A DNA stretch of 64,000 nt from the NCBI RefSeq assembly GCF_007725405.1, contig NZ_CP042163.1, forward strand, positions 4,092,001 to 4,156,000, read 5' to 3'. The stretch's first letter is position 1. Each line of letters opens with the position of its first letter. Below the pieces are notes generated by a model. The model saw only the letters and a list, made by a program, of their open reading frames with translations. It made no database searches and was not told the DNA's origin. The translations under genes and the position numbers were made by a program. Below are positions 26,650 to 34,056 of the stretch, piece after piece. The stretch is from Shouchella miscanthi. GTDB taxonomy: Bacteria; Bacillota; Bacilli; Bacillales; Bacillaceae_D.

Positions 26650-27294
26650 TTGGACCAACTACTGTCCACACTTATACGTACGGTAATTATGTTTATCGCC
26701 GTTTTAATTTTCTTTCGCTTAACAGGAAAAAAAGAGCTTGGTGAAGTAAGTGTTCTTGATGTCATCATTACATTAATGATTGCTGAATTAGCTGTTGTTT
26801 TAATTGATGATCCTGAACTGCCTCTATATAGAGGGTTGGCACCTATTGCTCTTCTCATTCTCCTGCAGCGTATCTTCACTTATTTACAAGTAAAAAATCA
26901 AAAATTTCGAGATCTCGTCGATGGAGAACCAGTCATTATTATTAAAGATGGACAATTTTTACAGGAAAACTTATCGGATCAGAATTACAATATTGATGAT
27001 ATTATGTTGCAGCTACGGGATAAAAACATTGCTGATGTACAAGAAGTTGACTGGGCGATGCTTGAAGCCTCTGGTACATTATCTATTTTTAAAAAAGGGG
27101 ATAACACACCCTTTACCTTGCCTTTGATTATGGATGGTGTGCTGCAAAAAGATCACTTAAAAATCCTAAACCTTACGGAAGAATGGGTTCATCAACAGCT
27201 AAATAAGAAGGGCATCGTTGCCGTTGAGCACGTTTTTTACTGTAGTTACTTCAATAACACATTTGCCGTTCAGAAAAAAACGATAGCACCGTAG
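26650..27294 (+). CDS. DUF421 / YetF-type membrane protein
   Basis: About 214 residues from TTG 26650, chosen because GAGGTGAT lies five bases upstream; an ATG frame reaches back to 26527 without a good site. Three membrane helices (about 5-75) include LIFFRLTGKKELGEVSVLDVIITLMIAELAVVLI, the DUF421 signature with G-K-K/R-x-L-G-x-x-S. The cytoplasmic domain (about 80-205) has DGEPVIIIKDGQFLQENL and DDIMLQLRDKNIADVQEVDWAMLEASGTLSIFKK, the YetF fold. Members such as YetF/YdfS/YkjA are linked to spores or stress in Bacillus. Here it is alone, just right of the accessory island. A weak hairpin before it (26490-26520) may end upstream transcription. Confidence 0.85.
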   Translation: MDQLLSTLIRTVIMFIAVLIFFRLTGKKELGEVSVLDVIITLMIAELAVVLIDDPELPLYRGLAPIALLILLQRIFTYLQVKNQKFRDLVDGEPVIIIKDGQFLQENLSDQNYNIDDIMLQLRDKNIADVQEVDWAMLEASGTLSIFKKGDNTPFTLPLIMDGVLQKDHLKILNLTEEWVHQQLNKKGIVAVEHVFYCSYFNNTFAVQKKTIAP

Positions 27295-27342
27295 TTGAAA
27301 TGAAATAAAAAGGGTATAGATGTATAGAAGAGGTGAAGTCAC

Positions 27343-28242
27343 GTGACCATGTATACGAAAGCACTGCTCATTTACAATCAAGCAGCTGGACAAGGTGAAC
27401 TAGAAGATTTACTTAAAGACATTGTTCCTAAATTAGCCCCTTCCATAAAAGAATTCACTTTATACCAAACCGAAAAAGCAGGAGACACGGAAGCTCTATG
27501 CGTGGAGAATGGAAGCAAAGTGGACTTAATCCTCATTATGGGTGGAGACGGTACGGTTCACGAATGCGTAAACGGACTTATGCAGCAGGCTGGTCGCCCA
27601 ATCGTTGGTATTTTACCAACAGGAACATGTAACGATTTGTCCCGTTCATTGAACTGTTCAAAAATAGACGATGCAGTGGATGCTATACTTGCTGGCAACA
27701 CTACCGACATTGATATCGTTAGCCAAAACGATCGTTATTTCAGCAATTTCTCTGGAATTGGCCTTATTACAGAAGCATCAAAAGAAATTGAGGAATCAAC
27801 TAAAGAATCGTTTGGTAAATTAGGCTATATCATTAGTGCCATCCGCTCCCTGAAAGAACCCACCCCTTTTTCATATGAATTAACAACCAATACAGGTGTA
27901 AAGAAAAGTGGAGAAGCGGTTATGATCTTGGCTATGAACGGTCAATACATCGGAACGGTTGGCTTGTTTAATGACGTTATCTCTTTAAACGATGGCATCC
28001 TTCACATGTTTATCGTGAAAGAAGCAGGCGCAACGTTGCTAAAGAATATGTATAATCAAGCACGCACAGACGAAGGATGGCTCGATCATCCAGAGCAATT
28101 GGAAATGCTTGATGTCGAACAGTGTTCTCTTATTACATCACCTGTTCTTGATATTGATAGCGATGGAGAAAAAAAAGATACCACACCAGTAACGTATCGT
28201 GTTCATGAAAAAGCATTGACCTTCATCCATCACCAACAATAA
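27343..28242 (+). CDS. Diacylglycerol/lipid kinase (YegS/BmrU-like)
   Basis: Cytoplasmic lipid kinase of 299 residues. GTG start at 27343 is seven bases from AGAGGTG; an ATG two codons later is possible. Motifs: LIYNQAAGQGE near 9-19, nucleotide loop LILIMGGDGTVHECVNGL near 62-80, GILPTGTCNDLSRSL near 88-102, and a C-terminal beta domain with DIDSDGEKKDTTP (normally D-G-E). In most homologues the second loop is GTxNDFAR; here a Cys (GTCNDLSR) is present. Substrate could be diacylglycerol, undecaprenol or another lipid. Not DgkB by itself, as Bacillus has several such paralogues. Confidence 0.88.
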   Translation: MTMYTKALLIYNQAAGQGELEDLLKDIVPKLAPSIKEFTLYQTEKAGDTEALCVENGSKVDLILIMGGDGTVHECVNGLMQQAGRPIVGILPTGTCNDLSRSLNCSKIDDAVDAILAGNTTDIDIVSQNDRYFSNFSGIGLITEASKEIEESTKESFGKLGYIISAIRSLKEPTPFSYELTTNTGVKKSGEAVMILAMNGQYIGTVGLFNDVISLNDGILHMFIVKEAGATLLKNMYNQARTDEGWLDHPEQLEMLDVEQCSLITSPVLDIDSDGEKKDTTPVTYRVHEKALTFIHHQQ

Positions 28243-28276
28243 AAAGAGGAATCCAATAAGTGTTGGATTCCTCTTT
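28243..28276. terminator. Bidirectional terminator
   Basis: AAAGAGGAATCCAA and TTGGATTCCTCTTT form a perfect 14-bp stem with a six-base loop between the convergent lipid kinase and DsbA-like genes, with A/T runs on both sides. Confidence 0.92.
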
Positions 28277-28280
28277 TGGT

Positions 28281-28964
28281 TTAACAGCTTCCATCTGAAC
28301 ATGTATCGCCTTGATTCACTACTTGAATCTGAGAGGCATCTTCTTCTTTTACCTTTTCTAACACTTGAAGGAACGCCTCTTTAGGCTGAGCTCCTGAAAC
28401 AGCATATTTTCGGTTAAAAACAAAGAACGGAACGCCTTGAACCCCAATTTGGCTTCCTTCTGCCTGATCTTGCATCACAACGTCCTTATACTGATCGCTG
28501 TCTAATACGGCATTTACCTCTTCTTTCCCTATACCTGCTGTTTCCGCAATCGCTATTAGCGTTTCTCGATCGCCAACATAACGCCCTTGGACAAAATGCG
28601 CGTCCAATAGCGCCTCCATTACTTCTCCCATTTTCCCTTTTTCTTTCGCTAAATGGCTTAAGCGATGAGCATCCATTGTATTCACAACTCGGACACTCTC
28701 TAGATGATAGTTTAAACCTACTTCTTTGGCCTGAGCAGTGACTTGACTATTCATTTCTTTTGCCTTTTCAACAGGGACATTGTACTTTTTCGCAAGAACC
28801 GTCACCATGGACTCTGTCGAGTGCTGTGGTGCACTAGGGTCAAGCTGAAAACTTTTAAACGTCACGTCAACAGGTTGATCAAATTCATCTAAAGCCTGCT
28901 CAAACTTTCTCTTTCCGATATAACAAAACGGACATGCAACATCCGACCAAATCTCTACTTTCAT
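28281..28964 (-). CDS. DsbA/FrnE-family thioredoxin-fold oxidoreductase
   Basis: Cytoplasmic thioredoxin-fold protein of 227 residues without signal peptide. It begins MKVEIWSDVACPFCYIGKRKFEQAL, the FrnE/HCCA-isomerase subgroup with active-site CPFC near 11-14. An alpha-helical insert (about 60-150) contains NTMDAHRLSHLAKEKGK, and the cis-Pro loop IGVQGVPFFVFNRKYAVSGAQP lies near 175-196. The C-terminal tail ends CSDGSC, adding two cysteines. The family is linked to redox control and disulfide stress (FrnE, YwbO/YjbH relatives). Single gene. Confidence 0.88.
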   Translation of the reverse strand: MKVEIWSDVACPFCYIGKRKFEQALDEFDQPVDVTFKSFQLDPSAPQHSTESMVTVLAKKYNVPVEKAKEMNSQVTAQAKEVGLNYHLESVRVVNTMDAHRLSHLAKEKGKMGEVMEALLDAHFVQGRYVGDRETLIAIAETAGIGKEEVNAVLDSDQYKDVVMQDQAEGSQIGVQGVPFFVFNRKYAVSGAQPKEAFLQVLEKVKEEDASQIQVVNQGDTCSDGSC

Positions 28965-29148
28965 TCTTCATTCGCCCCCTTCTTTTTATACGATATACCC
29001 ATCAATAAACAAGTGCAACGGATGTGCTTTTAATCACCGTTTTATATCCTTTTAAAAAGAAATTATAAAAAAAAGTGATCCAATGTGATCTCTCCTGCGT
29101 TAGCTAGGTAAGTAAAAACAATAAAGCTTTTTAAAAGGAGGTTCTGTC

Positions 29149-29214
29149 ATGTTTACAGATATTCTCGTTCAAGCTTTTGAATCCGTTTCTAGCATTATCG
29201 GTACTCTTGGTTAA
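29149..29214 (+). CDS. 21-residue amphipathic peptide, copy 1
   Basis: ATG preceded by AAAAGGAGG at eight bases. The product starts MFTDILVQAF and ends in the shared tail ESVSSI-IGTLG. Hydrophobic residues at 2, 5, 6, 9, 10, 13, 16, 17 and 20 line one face of a helix; Asp4, Gln8, Glu11, Ser12, Ser15 and Thr19 line the other. Net charge about -2, no Lys, Arg or Cys, no signal peptide. Size and pattern resemble phenol-soluble modulins or leaderless peptides, but I recognise no family. Copy 1 differs from copies 2-6 only at silent sites (CTC, TCC, GGT) and in its upstream DNA, so it carries the array promoter side. Confidence 0.75.
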   Translation: MFTDILVQAFESVSSIIGTLG

Positions 29215-29252
29215 TTTTCTTTTTCCTTATTTTCAAACTGGAGGTGGACCTT

Positions 29253-29318
29253 ATGTTTACAGATATTCTTGTTCAAGCTTTTGAATCAGTTTCTAGCATT
29301 ATCGGTACTCTTGGCTAA
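29253..29318 (+). CDS. 21-residue amphipathic peptide, copy 2
   Basis: Same 21-residue product as copy 1. Ribosome binding site GGAGGTGG, with ATG seven bases after GGAGG. The 38-base spacer from the previous stop is nearly identical to the later spacers. See copy 1 for peptide features. Confidence 0.75.
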   Translation: MFTDILVQAFESVSSIIGTLG

Positions 29319-29356
29319 TTCTCTTTTTCCTTATTTTCAAACTGGAGGTGGATCTT

Positions 29357-29422
29357 ATGTTTACAGATATTCTTGTTCAAGCTTTTGAATCAGTTTCTAG
29401 CATTATCGGCACTCTTGGCTAA
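29357..29422 (+). CDS. 21-residue amphipathic peptide, copy 3
   Basis: Same product as copy 1, with one silent change (GGC for GGT). Own GGAGGTGG site. Confidence 0.75.
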   Translation: MFTDILVQAFESVSSIIGTLG

Positions 29423-29459
29423 TTCTTTTTTTCTTATTTTCAAACTGGAGGTGGATTTT

Positions 29460-29525
29460 ATGTTTACAGATATTCTTGTTCAAGCTTTTGAATCAGTTTC
29501 TAGCATTATCGGTACTCTTGGCTAA
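29460..29525 (+). CDS. 21-residue amphipathic peptide, copy 4
   Basis: Same product as copy 1. The spacer before it is one base shorter and varies in the T-rich part, so the repeat period is 103 here instead of 104. The coding part is untouched, which supports selection on the peptide. Confidence 0.75.
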   Translation: MFTDILVQAFESVSSIIGTLG

Positions 29526-29563
29526 TTCTCTTTTTCCTTATTTTCAAACTGGAGGTGGATCTT

Positions 29564-29629
29564 ATGTTTACAGATATTCTTGTTCAAGCTTTTGAATCAG
29601 TTTCTAGCATTATCGGTACGCTTGGCTAA
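29564..29629 (+). CDS. 21-residue amphipathic peptide, copy 5
   Basis: Same product as copy 1; one silent change (ACG for ACT). Own GGAGGTGG site. Confidence 0.75.
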   Translation: MFTDILVQAFESVSSIIGTLG

Positions 29630-29667
29630 TTCTCTTTTTCCTTATTTTCAAACTGGAGGTGGATCTT

Positions 29668-29733
29668 ATGTTTACAGATATTCTTGTTCAAGCTTTTGAA
29701 TCAGTTTCTAGCATTATCGGCACTCTTGGTTAA
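29668..29733 (+). CDS. 21-residue amphipathic peptide, copy 6
   Basis: Same product as copy 1; silent changes GGC and GGT. Own GGAGGTGG site. Confidence 0.75.
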   Translation: MFTDILVQAFESVSSIIGTLG

Positions 29734-29771
29734 TTCTCTTTTTCCTTATTTTGAAACAGGAGGTGGATCAA

Positions 29772-29837
29772 ATGCTCACAGACGTACTTACACAACTTTT
29801 TGAATCGGTGTCTAGCATCGTGGGAACTCTTGGGTAA
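29772..29837 (+). CDS. 21-residue amphipathic peptide, divergent copy 7
   Basis: Same length and frame, but diverged: residues 2, 5, 7, 9 and 17 become Leu, Val, Thr, Leu and Val. The helical pattern, Asp4, Gln8, Phe10, Glu11 and the block ESVSSI-GTLG stay. Many codons also changed silently (GAC, CTT, TCG, GTG, GGG). Conservative replacements with a kept frame are what selection on a protein gives. It also has AGGAGGTGG, and a terminator follows at 12 bases. Probably a second peptide type in the same system. Confidence 0.75.
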   Translation: MLTDVLTQLFESVSSIVGTLG

Positions 29838-29848
29838 TCAATATGAAC

Positions 29849-29884
29849 GGGCAGTGATCCTTATCGCTGCTCGCTTTTTTTGTT
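29849..29884 (+). terminator. Terminator of the peptide array
   Basis: GGGCAGTGAT pairs with ATCGCTGCTC (two G-U pairs, loop CCTT), followed by GC and a run of seven T. It closes the array as one transcript. Confidence 0.88.
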
Positions 29885-30018
29885 TTTAACACGCCAAAGC
29901 ACTATACACGGCTACCTCCTCCAATGGCTCCTAACGTCTTTAGCAACCTTCTTTTTGGCAAACCCTCATAAGACTAGTGTAGTATGGAGACAGTGATTGC
30001 TTAAAAGGAGCAAATGAT

Positions 30019-30882
30019 ATGAAGCATACAGCGCTTATTACCGGTGCAACAAGCGGAATTGGCTTTGAAACAGCCAAGTTTTTACTAGCGAGCAACTATC
30101 GGGTAATCATTGCCAGTCGAAATAAAGAAAAAGGGGAAGCCACCGTTAGACTTCTCCGCTCTTATGGAGCTGTCTCTTTTTCTTTCCTCGATTTAGGGAA
30201 CCTTTCTTCCATTCAAACCTTTTCAGAAAGCGTACCATTTTCAAGATTGGATTTACTTATCAATAATGCAGGGGTTATGATTCCACCATATGAGCTTACA
30301 GTAGACGGTTTTGAAAGACAGTTTGGTACGAATCATCTTGGTCACTTCGCATTGACCGGGTATCTTTTGCCACTCTTAACTTCTACTCCTTCATCCCGTA
30401 TTGTGACGATCACAAGTATCGCTGCCATTAAAGGAACGATTCAGTTTGCTAATTACAATGGAAAGTATGGTTACAATCCGATGACCTTTTACCGACAGAG
30501 TAAGCTTGCCAACTTTTTATTTGCTCGAGAGCTGGATCGACGTTTAAAAGTACATCAAAAATCCACTATTAGTGTCGCTTGCCATCCTGGGCTAGCTTAT
30601 TCAAACTTGCTCTCCAAAGGCTCAGGCAAGAAAGCACATTGGTTGATTCGCAGCATTTTACCCTATCTTGTTCAATCAGCTGAACAAGGCGCTGCATCGA
30701 CATGTTATGCTGCCACAAATGCCACGCTTAACGGCGGAGAATGGATTGGGCCTAGTGGCTATAGGGAATGGTACGGGGAACCTAAACCTCAAACAACTGG
30801 GGATACTATTTTTAATAAACACCAAGCACAGTCTTTATGGTCGCTGTCAGAAAAACGAACCGGTATCTATTATTTATCGTAA
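30019..30882 (+). CDS. Short-chain dehydrogenase/reductase
   Basis: NAD(P)-dependent oxidoreductase of 287 residues. TGATSGIG near 8-15 binds the dinucleotide, SRNKEKGEA suggests NADP preference (Arg after the second strand), NNAG near 90, catalytic Ser in ITSIAAIKG near 139 and YRQSK near 165-169. The sequence is closest to the retinol-dehydrogenase/WW-oxidoreductase-like branch (DGFERQFGTNHLGHFALTGYLLP). Substrate unknown. AAAAGGAG stands seven bases before ATG. The RibD gene follows 13 bases later, so both are likely on one mRNA although no common pathway is obvious. Confidence 0.9.
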   Translation: MKHTALITGATSGIGFETAKFLLASNYRVIIASRNKEKGEATVRLLRSYGAVSFSFLDLGNLSSIQTFSESVPFSRLDLLINNAGVMIPPYELTVDGFERQFGTNHLGHFALTGYLLPLLTSTPSSRIVTITSIAAIKGTIQFANYNGKYGYNPMTFYRQSKLANFLFARELDRRLKVHQKSTISVACHPGLAYSNLLSKGSGKKAHWLIRSILPYLVQSAEQGAASTCYAATNATLNGGEWIGPSGYREWYGEPKPQTTGDTIFNKHQAQSLWSLSEKRTGIYYLS

Positions 30883-30895
30883 GGAGTGTTTACTT

Positions 30896-31999
30896 ATGTC
30901 TGATCAAATGTATATGAAGCTAGCCCTTGAAAATGCAAAAGCCATGCTAGGTCAAACAGGGGCAAACCCTATTGTCGGCTGCGTACTTGTAAAAGAAAGT
31001 CGAGTGGTTGGAATAGGTTCTCATTTAAAAGAAGGAGGGCCACATGCAGAAATTCATGCGCTTCAAATGGCGGGTGAGCATGCAAAAGGTTCAACAGCTT
31101 ATGTTACCCTCGAACCATGCTCACACACAGGTAAAACAGGTCCTTGCGCAGATGCTTTAGTGAAAGCCGGTGTAAAGAAAGTCGTAGTCGCTTCACTTGA
31201 TCCCAACCCTAAAGTAGCTGGTAACGGAATAAAACGTCTCAAAGATGCTGGCGTTTTAGTCGAAGTTGGCTTATTAGAAGAAGATGCTACACAATTAAAT
31301 GAAGTATTTAACTTTGCTATCGTTCAAAAAAGACCGTTCGTGACGTTAAAAGCTGCTGTCTCCCTTGACGGGAAAATTGCTACGAAAACGACTCACAGCA
31401 AATGGATTACATCCCCTACTGCACGGGAAGATGTACATCGACTTCGAAGTGAACATCAAGGTATTATTGTCGGCATTGAGACCGTCTTAAAAGACAACCC
31501 CTCATTAACGGCTCGTATTCCTAATGGAAGAAACCCGGTTCGCATTATCGTTGATTCGCAAATGCGTATACCGTTAGACTGTAACGTAGTCAATGATGAG
31601 GAAGCCCCTATCTATCTCTTTACCTCTGCTGCACCAGCTCATAGAGCCAAAGAAGCCGCATTAAAAGAGAAAGGTGTACACATCTTTTACACAACGAATC
31701 AGGAGAAGGTCGATGTAGATGAGATGCTTGCTACGTTATTCTCAAAAGGCATCACCTCAACGCTTCTAGAAGCGGGTGGCACATTAAATGCTGCTTTTCT
31801 AGAGCAACAACACGTACAGAAATGTATTCTTTATATCGCCCCAAAACTTATTGGTGGACGAGATGCACGAAGCTTTTTTGAAGGAATCGGTATCGAAACA
31901 ATGGATCAGGCGATTCCGCTAAAGTGGGCAGAAAGCTCCGTTATAGGACCTGACCTAAAGATTGTCGCTTATCCTCAATATGAAAATAAAAAAACCTAA
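30896..31999 (+). CDS. ribD: Riboflavin biosynthesis deaminase/reductase
   Basis: Bifunctional enzyme of riboflavin synthesis: deaminates and then reduces the pyrimidine made by GTP cyclohydrolase II. 367 residues from ATG 30896 (AAGGAG upstream). Deaminase domain (1-145): zinc motif GGPHAEIHAL near 46-55 and LEPCSHTGKTGPCADAL near 73-90. Reductase domain (148-360): TLKAAVSLDGKIAT, SKWITSP, HRLRSEHQGIIVGI and LLEAGGTLNAAFLE. Unusual in standing alone: ribE, ribBA and ribH are not here and I see no FMN riboswitch upstream. Either the pathway is split or this is a second copy used in other metabolism. Confidence 0.95.
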   Translation: MSDQMYMKLALENAKAMLGQTGANPIVGCVLVKESRVVGIGSHLKEGGPHAEIHALQMAGEHAKGSTAYVTLEPCSHTGKTGPCADALVKAGVKKVVVASLDPNPKVAGNGIKRLKDAGVLVEVGLLEEDATQLNEVFNFAIVQKRPFVTLKAAVSLDGKIATKTTHSKWITSPTAREDVHRLRSEHQGIIVGIETVLKDNPSLTARIPNGRNPVRIIVDSQMRIPLDCNVVNDEEAPIYLFTSAAPAHRAKEAALKEKGVHIFYTTNQEKVDVDEMLATLFSKGITSTLLEAGGTLNAAFLEQQHVQKCILYIAPKLIGGRDARSFFEGIGIETMDQAIPLKWAESSVIGPDLKIVAYPQYENKKT

Positions 32000-32029
32000 A
32001 TGCGCTCTACATGGCTGCATTTAGGTTTT
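31991..32029. terminator. Bidirectional terminator
   Basis: AAAACCTAAATGC and GCATTTAGGTTTT form a 13-bp stem, overlapping the ribD stop and reaching the convergent permease gene. Confidence 0.88.
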
Positions 32030-32032
32030 CGT

Positions 32033-34054
32033 TTATTCAGAACGCCATTGTTTTTTCGCTTTTACTTTCTTAAGCAAAGGGAAGCCTAATGAAAACAGAA
32101 TCATTGTTAGTACAAGCACAATCGGGACAACCTGTATCATTAGTAACCTAAAGCTCGTTCGCTGTGTTTCCACAAACCATGTGGCGTGATGCCCATTTTC
32201 AATAAACGTAAGAAACGGATACTCGTTTAAATAGTTCGTGAACAATTCATATTCAAATTCGTTAATGGATAAGTCAGTCGGAATCAAATAGACTGGCATG
32301 TACAGTTGTTCGTCTACCTTTGTTTCAGTAACATAAGATTGAGGCAAAATGAACGTTTCATAGGTGAAAAAATGCTCTTGTTCTACACTATAGGCACGAA
32401 ATGGTAGCGTTTCTTCATCTGTCATGAACTCAAAGCTGCCATGATCATCATAGATTATTTGCTGAAGCGCTACTTCTTCACCTTCAAGATAAACGGGCTG
32501 TTGGTAACTAAATTTTGCTGACTCTTTCCATGGAAAATGAATAATTGAAGGTGCATCACCTTGTTGAAATGACGCTATTTCCTCCATGCCTAATTGCTTT
32601 AACACCTTTGGCCACTCATCGTCTTCTACCGCTAATACTTGAGATGCGAAAAACAGATCTCGTTCATCTTCTAGTCCATTTACAATCCAATCTTGGAGCC
32701 CCTTTAAATGCAAAGCCGAAACACCGTCACGAGCCAATGCATCTGTTAAATCGTCAAACTGATCGATGGCTCTTCTATCTAATAAATGAGCGCTTGTATA
32801 CGGTTGTTTTTCTAAATAATGATCATAAAGATCATCACTGACTTCATTTTCACTATGGAATTGGTTATAGTCCACTACAGATTGAATGAAAGGTATCATT
32901 AAGACTGAACAACTAAGCCCAATTAAACTTGAAACAATGAGGGTTGTTGTTCTATTCATTTGTTTACTTACAAAGAAAACAAGAATGAACCATATTGTAA
33001 GAAGGATACTGGCGATGATCATATAGGTGTAATCAATAGGTATATGCATTTGATTATTTACATGGTCTTGACGATAGAAGATTGAAACACCTATTACGTG
33101 GCTCCATCTCTCGCCAACATACTGAAAGGCTATATAAGCTATAAAATAACTGATGCTGACTAAAAGCATGGCAACGATACTAAACAATACGATACAAGCC
33201 AATGTTGTTTTCTTCGGCGACAAGCCATAGTACATGGCCGTTGACAATCCAGCACGAAAATCAAACAATGACAGAAGTTGCACGGCAAGCCATGCTAGGA
33301 TGATCATATTCAATAAGAGGAGTAGACTATAAAACACGATGATGGTACTACCCTCCGAAAGCTTCTCAAAAGGTGGATTTTGATAAACCGGTTGGCGTTG
33401 TATGGTGATGTCAAAAGTCTCCTTCAAATCAGAAGAAACAGTTGAAACCGAATCCATTTCTACTAATCCAGCAATATAGCCTTCCTCTACCTCTCCAACG
33501 GTTAGCGCTGAATAAGATGCTTGATAAGCTTGCAGCTCTTCATATACACCTGTAATCGTAATATCCTTTCGATCGCCTGTGCTAGACTCAAATGTAAGTT
33601 GGTCACCAAGTGAAAAATCTTCATCGATCGCATAAAATTGATAGCTATTAATAACCCATTCATGTTCATTCTGTGGCCACTCTCCAATAAGAAGAGTCGT
33701 CCCATTTTCATGAAAATAAGGTTCACTATTCCTTTGGACGATTACCGTTGCTCCCTCATATGTATACGCCTCTGGCTTACTTTTTACATATGGTTGGTAA
33801 ACGGAATCTAAATCCATGAATCGATCAATTTCTGACTTACTTAAATCGACTTTAGACTGAATTGAATAAAGGCCTAAGTTCCCTCCATCACTTGATAGCT
33901 GGTTAACCTTATTTGCATGAATGGCAACTTGCAAACTAAAAAACAACGACGTAAGTAACACTATAAGCAATAGTACGTAAACTAAAAACAACCGAAATCC
34001 TTTCTTTGACTGAAAAGCTGTGCGATTGCCCATTAAAAAATAAATCATCTTCAT
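32033..34054 (-). CDS. FtsX-like ABC permease (large, two-domain)
   Basis: Membrane protein of about 673 residues. I start at ATG 34054 directly after the ATPase stop; the next ATG (34048) has better spacing to GTAGGA and is possible. A long open frame to 34192 overlaps the ATPase and is unlikely. Helix 1 (about 20-42) leads to a MacB-like outside domain (about 45-230). Three helices follow (about 236-375), then further helices near 340-385, a second outside domain (about 400-620), and a last helix (about 632-655). This resembles FtsX/DUF1430-like permeases. It pairs with the unusual ATPase upstream. Substrate or signal unknown; may act in envelope stress or peptide resistance. Confidence 0.7.
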   Translation of the reverse strand: MKMIYFLMGNRTAFQSKKGFRLFLVYVLLLIVLLTSLFFSLQVAIHANKVNQLSSDGGNLGLYSIQSKVDLSKSEIDRFMDLDSVYQPYVKSKPEAYTYEGATVIVQRNSEPYFHENGTTLLIGEWPQNEHEWVINSYQFYAIDEDFSLGDQLTFESSTGDRKDITITGVYEELQAYQASYSALTVGEVEEGYIAGLVEMDSVSTVSSDLKETFDITIQRQPVYQNPPFEKLSEGSTIIVFYSLLLLLNMIILAWLAVQLLSLFDFRAGLSTAMYYGLSPKKTTLACIVLFSIVAMLLVSISYFIAYIAFQYVGERWSHVIGVSIFYRQDHVNNQMHIPIDYTYMIIASILLTIWFILVFFVSKQMNRTTTLIVSSLIGLSCSVLMIPFIQSVVDYNQFHSENEVSDDLYDHYLEKQPYTSAHLLDRRAIDQFDDLTDALARDGVSALHLKGLQDWIVNGLEDERDLFFASQVLAVEDDEWPKVLKQLGMEEIASFQQGDAPSIIHFPWKESAKFSYQQPVYLEGEEVALQQIIYDDHGSFEFMTDEETLPFRAYSVEQEHFFTYETFILPQSYVTETKVDEQLYMPVYLIPTDLSINEFEYELFTNYLNEYPFLTFIENGHHATWFVETQRTSFRLLMIQVVPIVLVLTMILFSLGFPLLKKVKAKKQWRSE

Positions 34055-34056
34055 TC

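Larger units (their letters stand above)
29149..29837 (+). repeat. Seven-unit tandem array, period 103-104 bases
   Basis: Each unit has a 66-base gene plus a 38-base spacer of the type TAATTCTCTTTTTCC, TTATTTTCAAACTGG, AGGTGG. Starts lie at 29149, 29253, 29357, 29460, 29564, 29668 and 29772. Units 2-6 are nearly identical, unit 1 differs upstream and unit 7 is diverged, as expected if the middle units arose by recent unequal crossing-over between older end units. Confidence 0.95.

Noticed and set aside
29149-29837. Array read as a CRISPR
   Set aside because: Period 104 with long near-identical units, each with start, stop and ribosome site; no short repeat with unique spacers.
30800-30895. 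FMN riboswitch before ribD
   Set aside because: The upstream sequence is the end of the SDR gene and only 13 non-coding bases remain.
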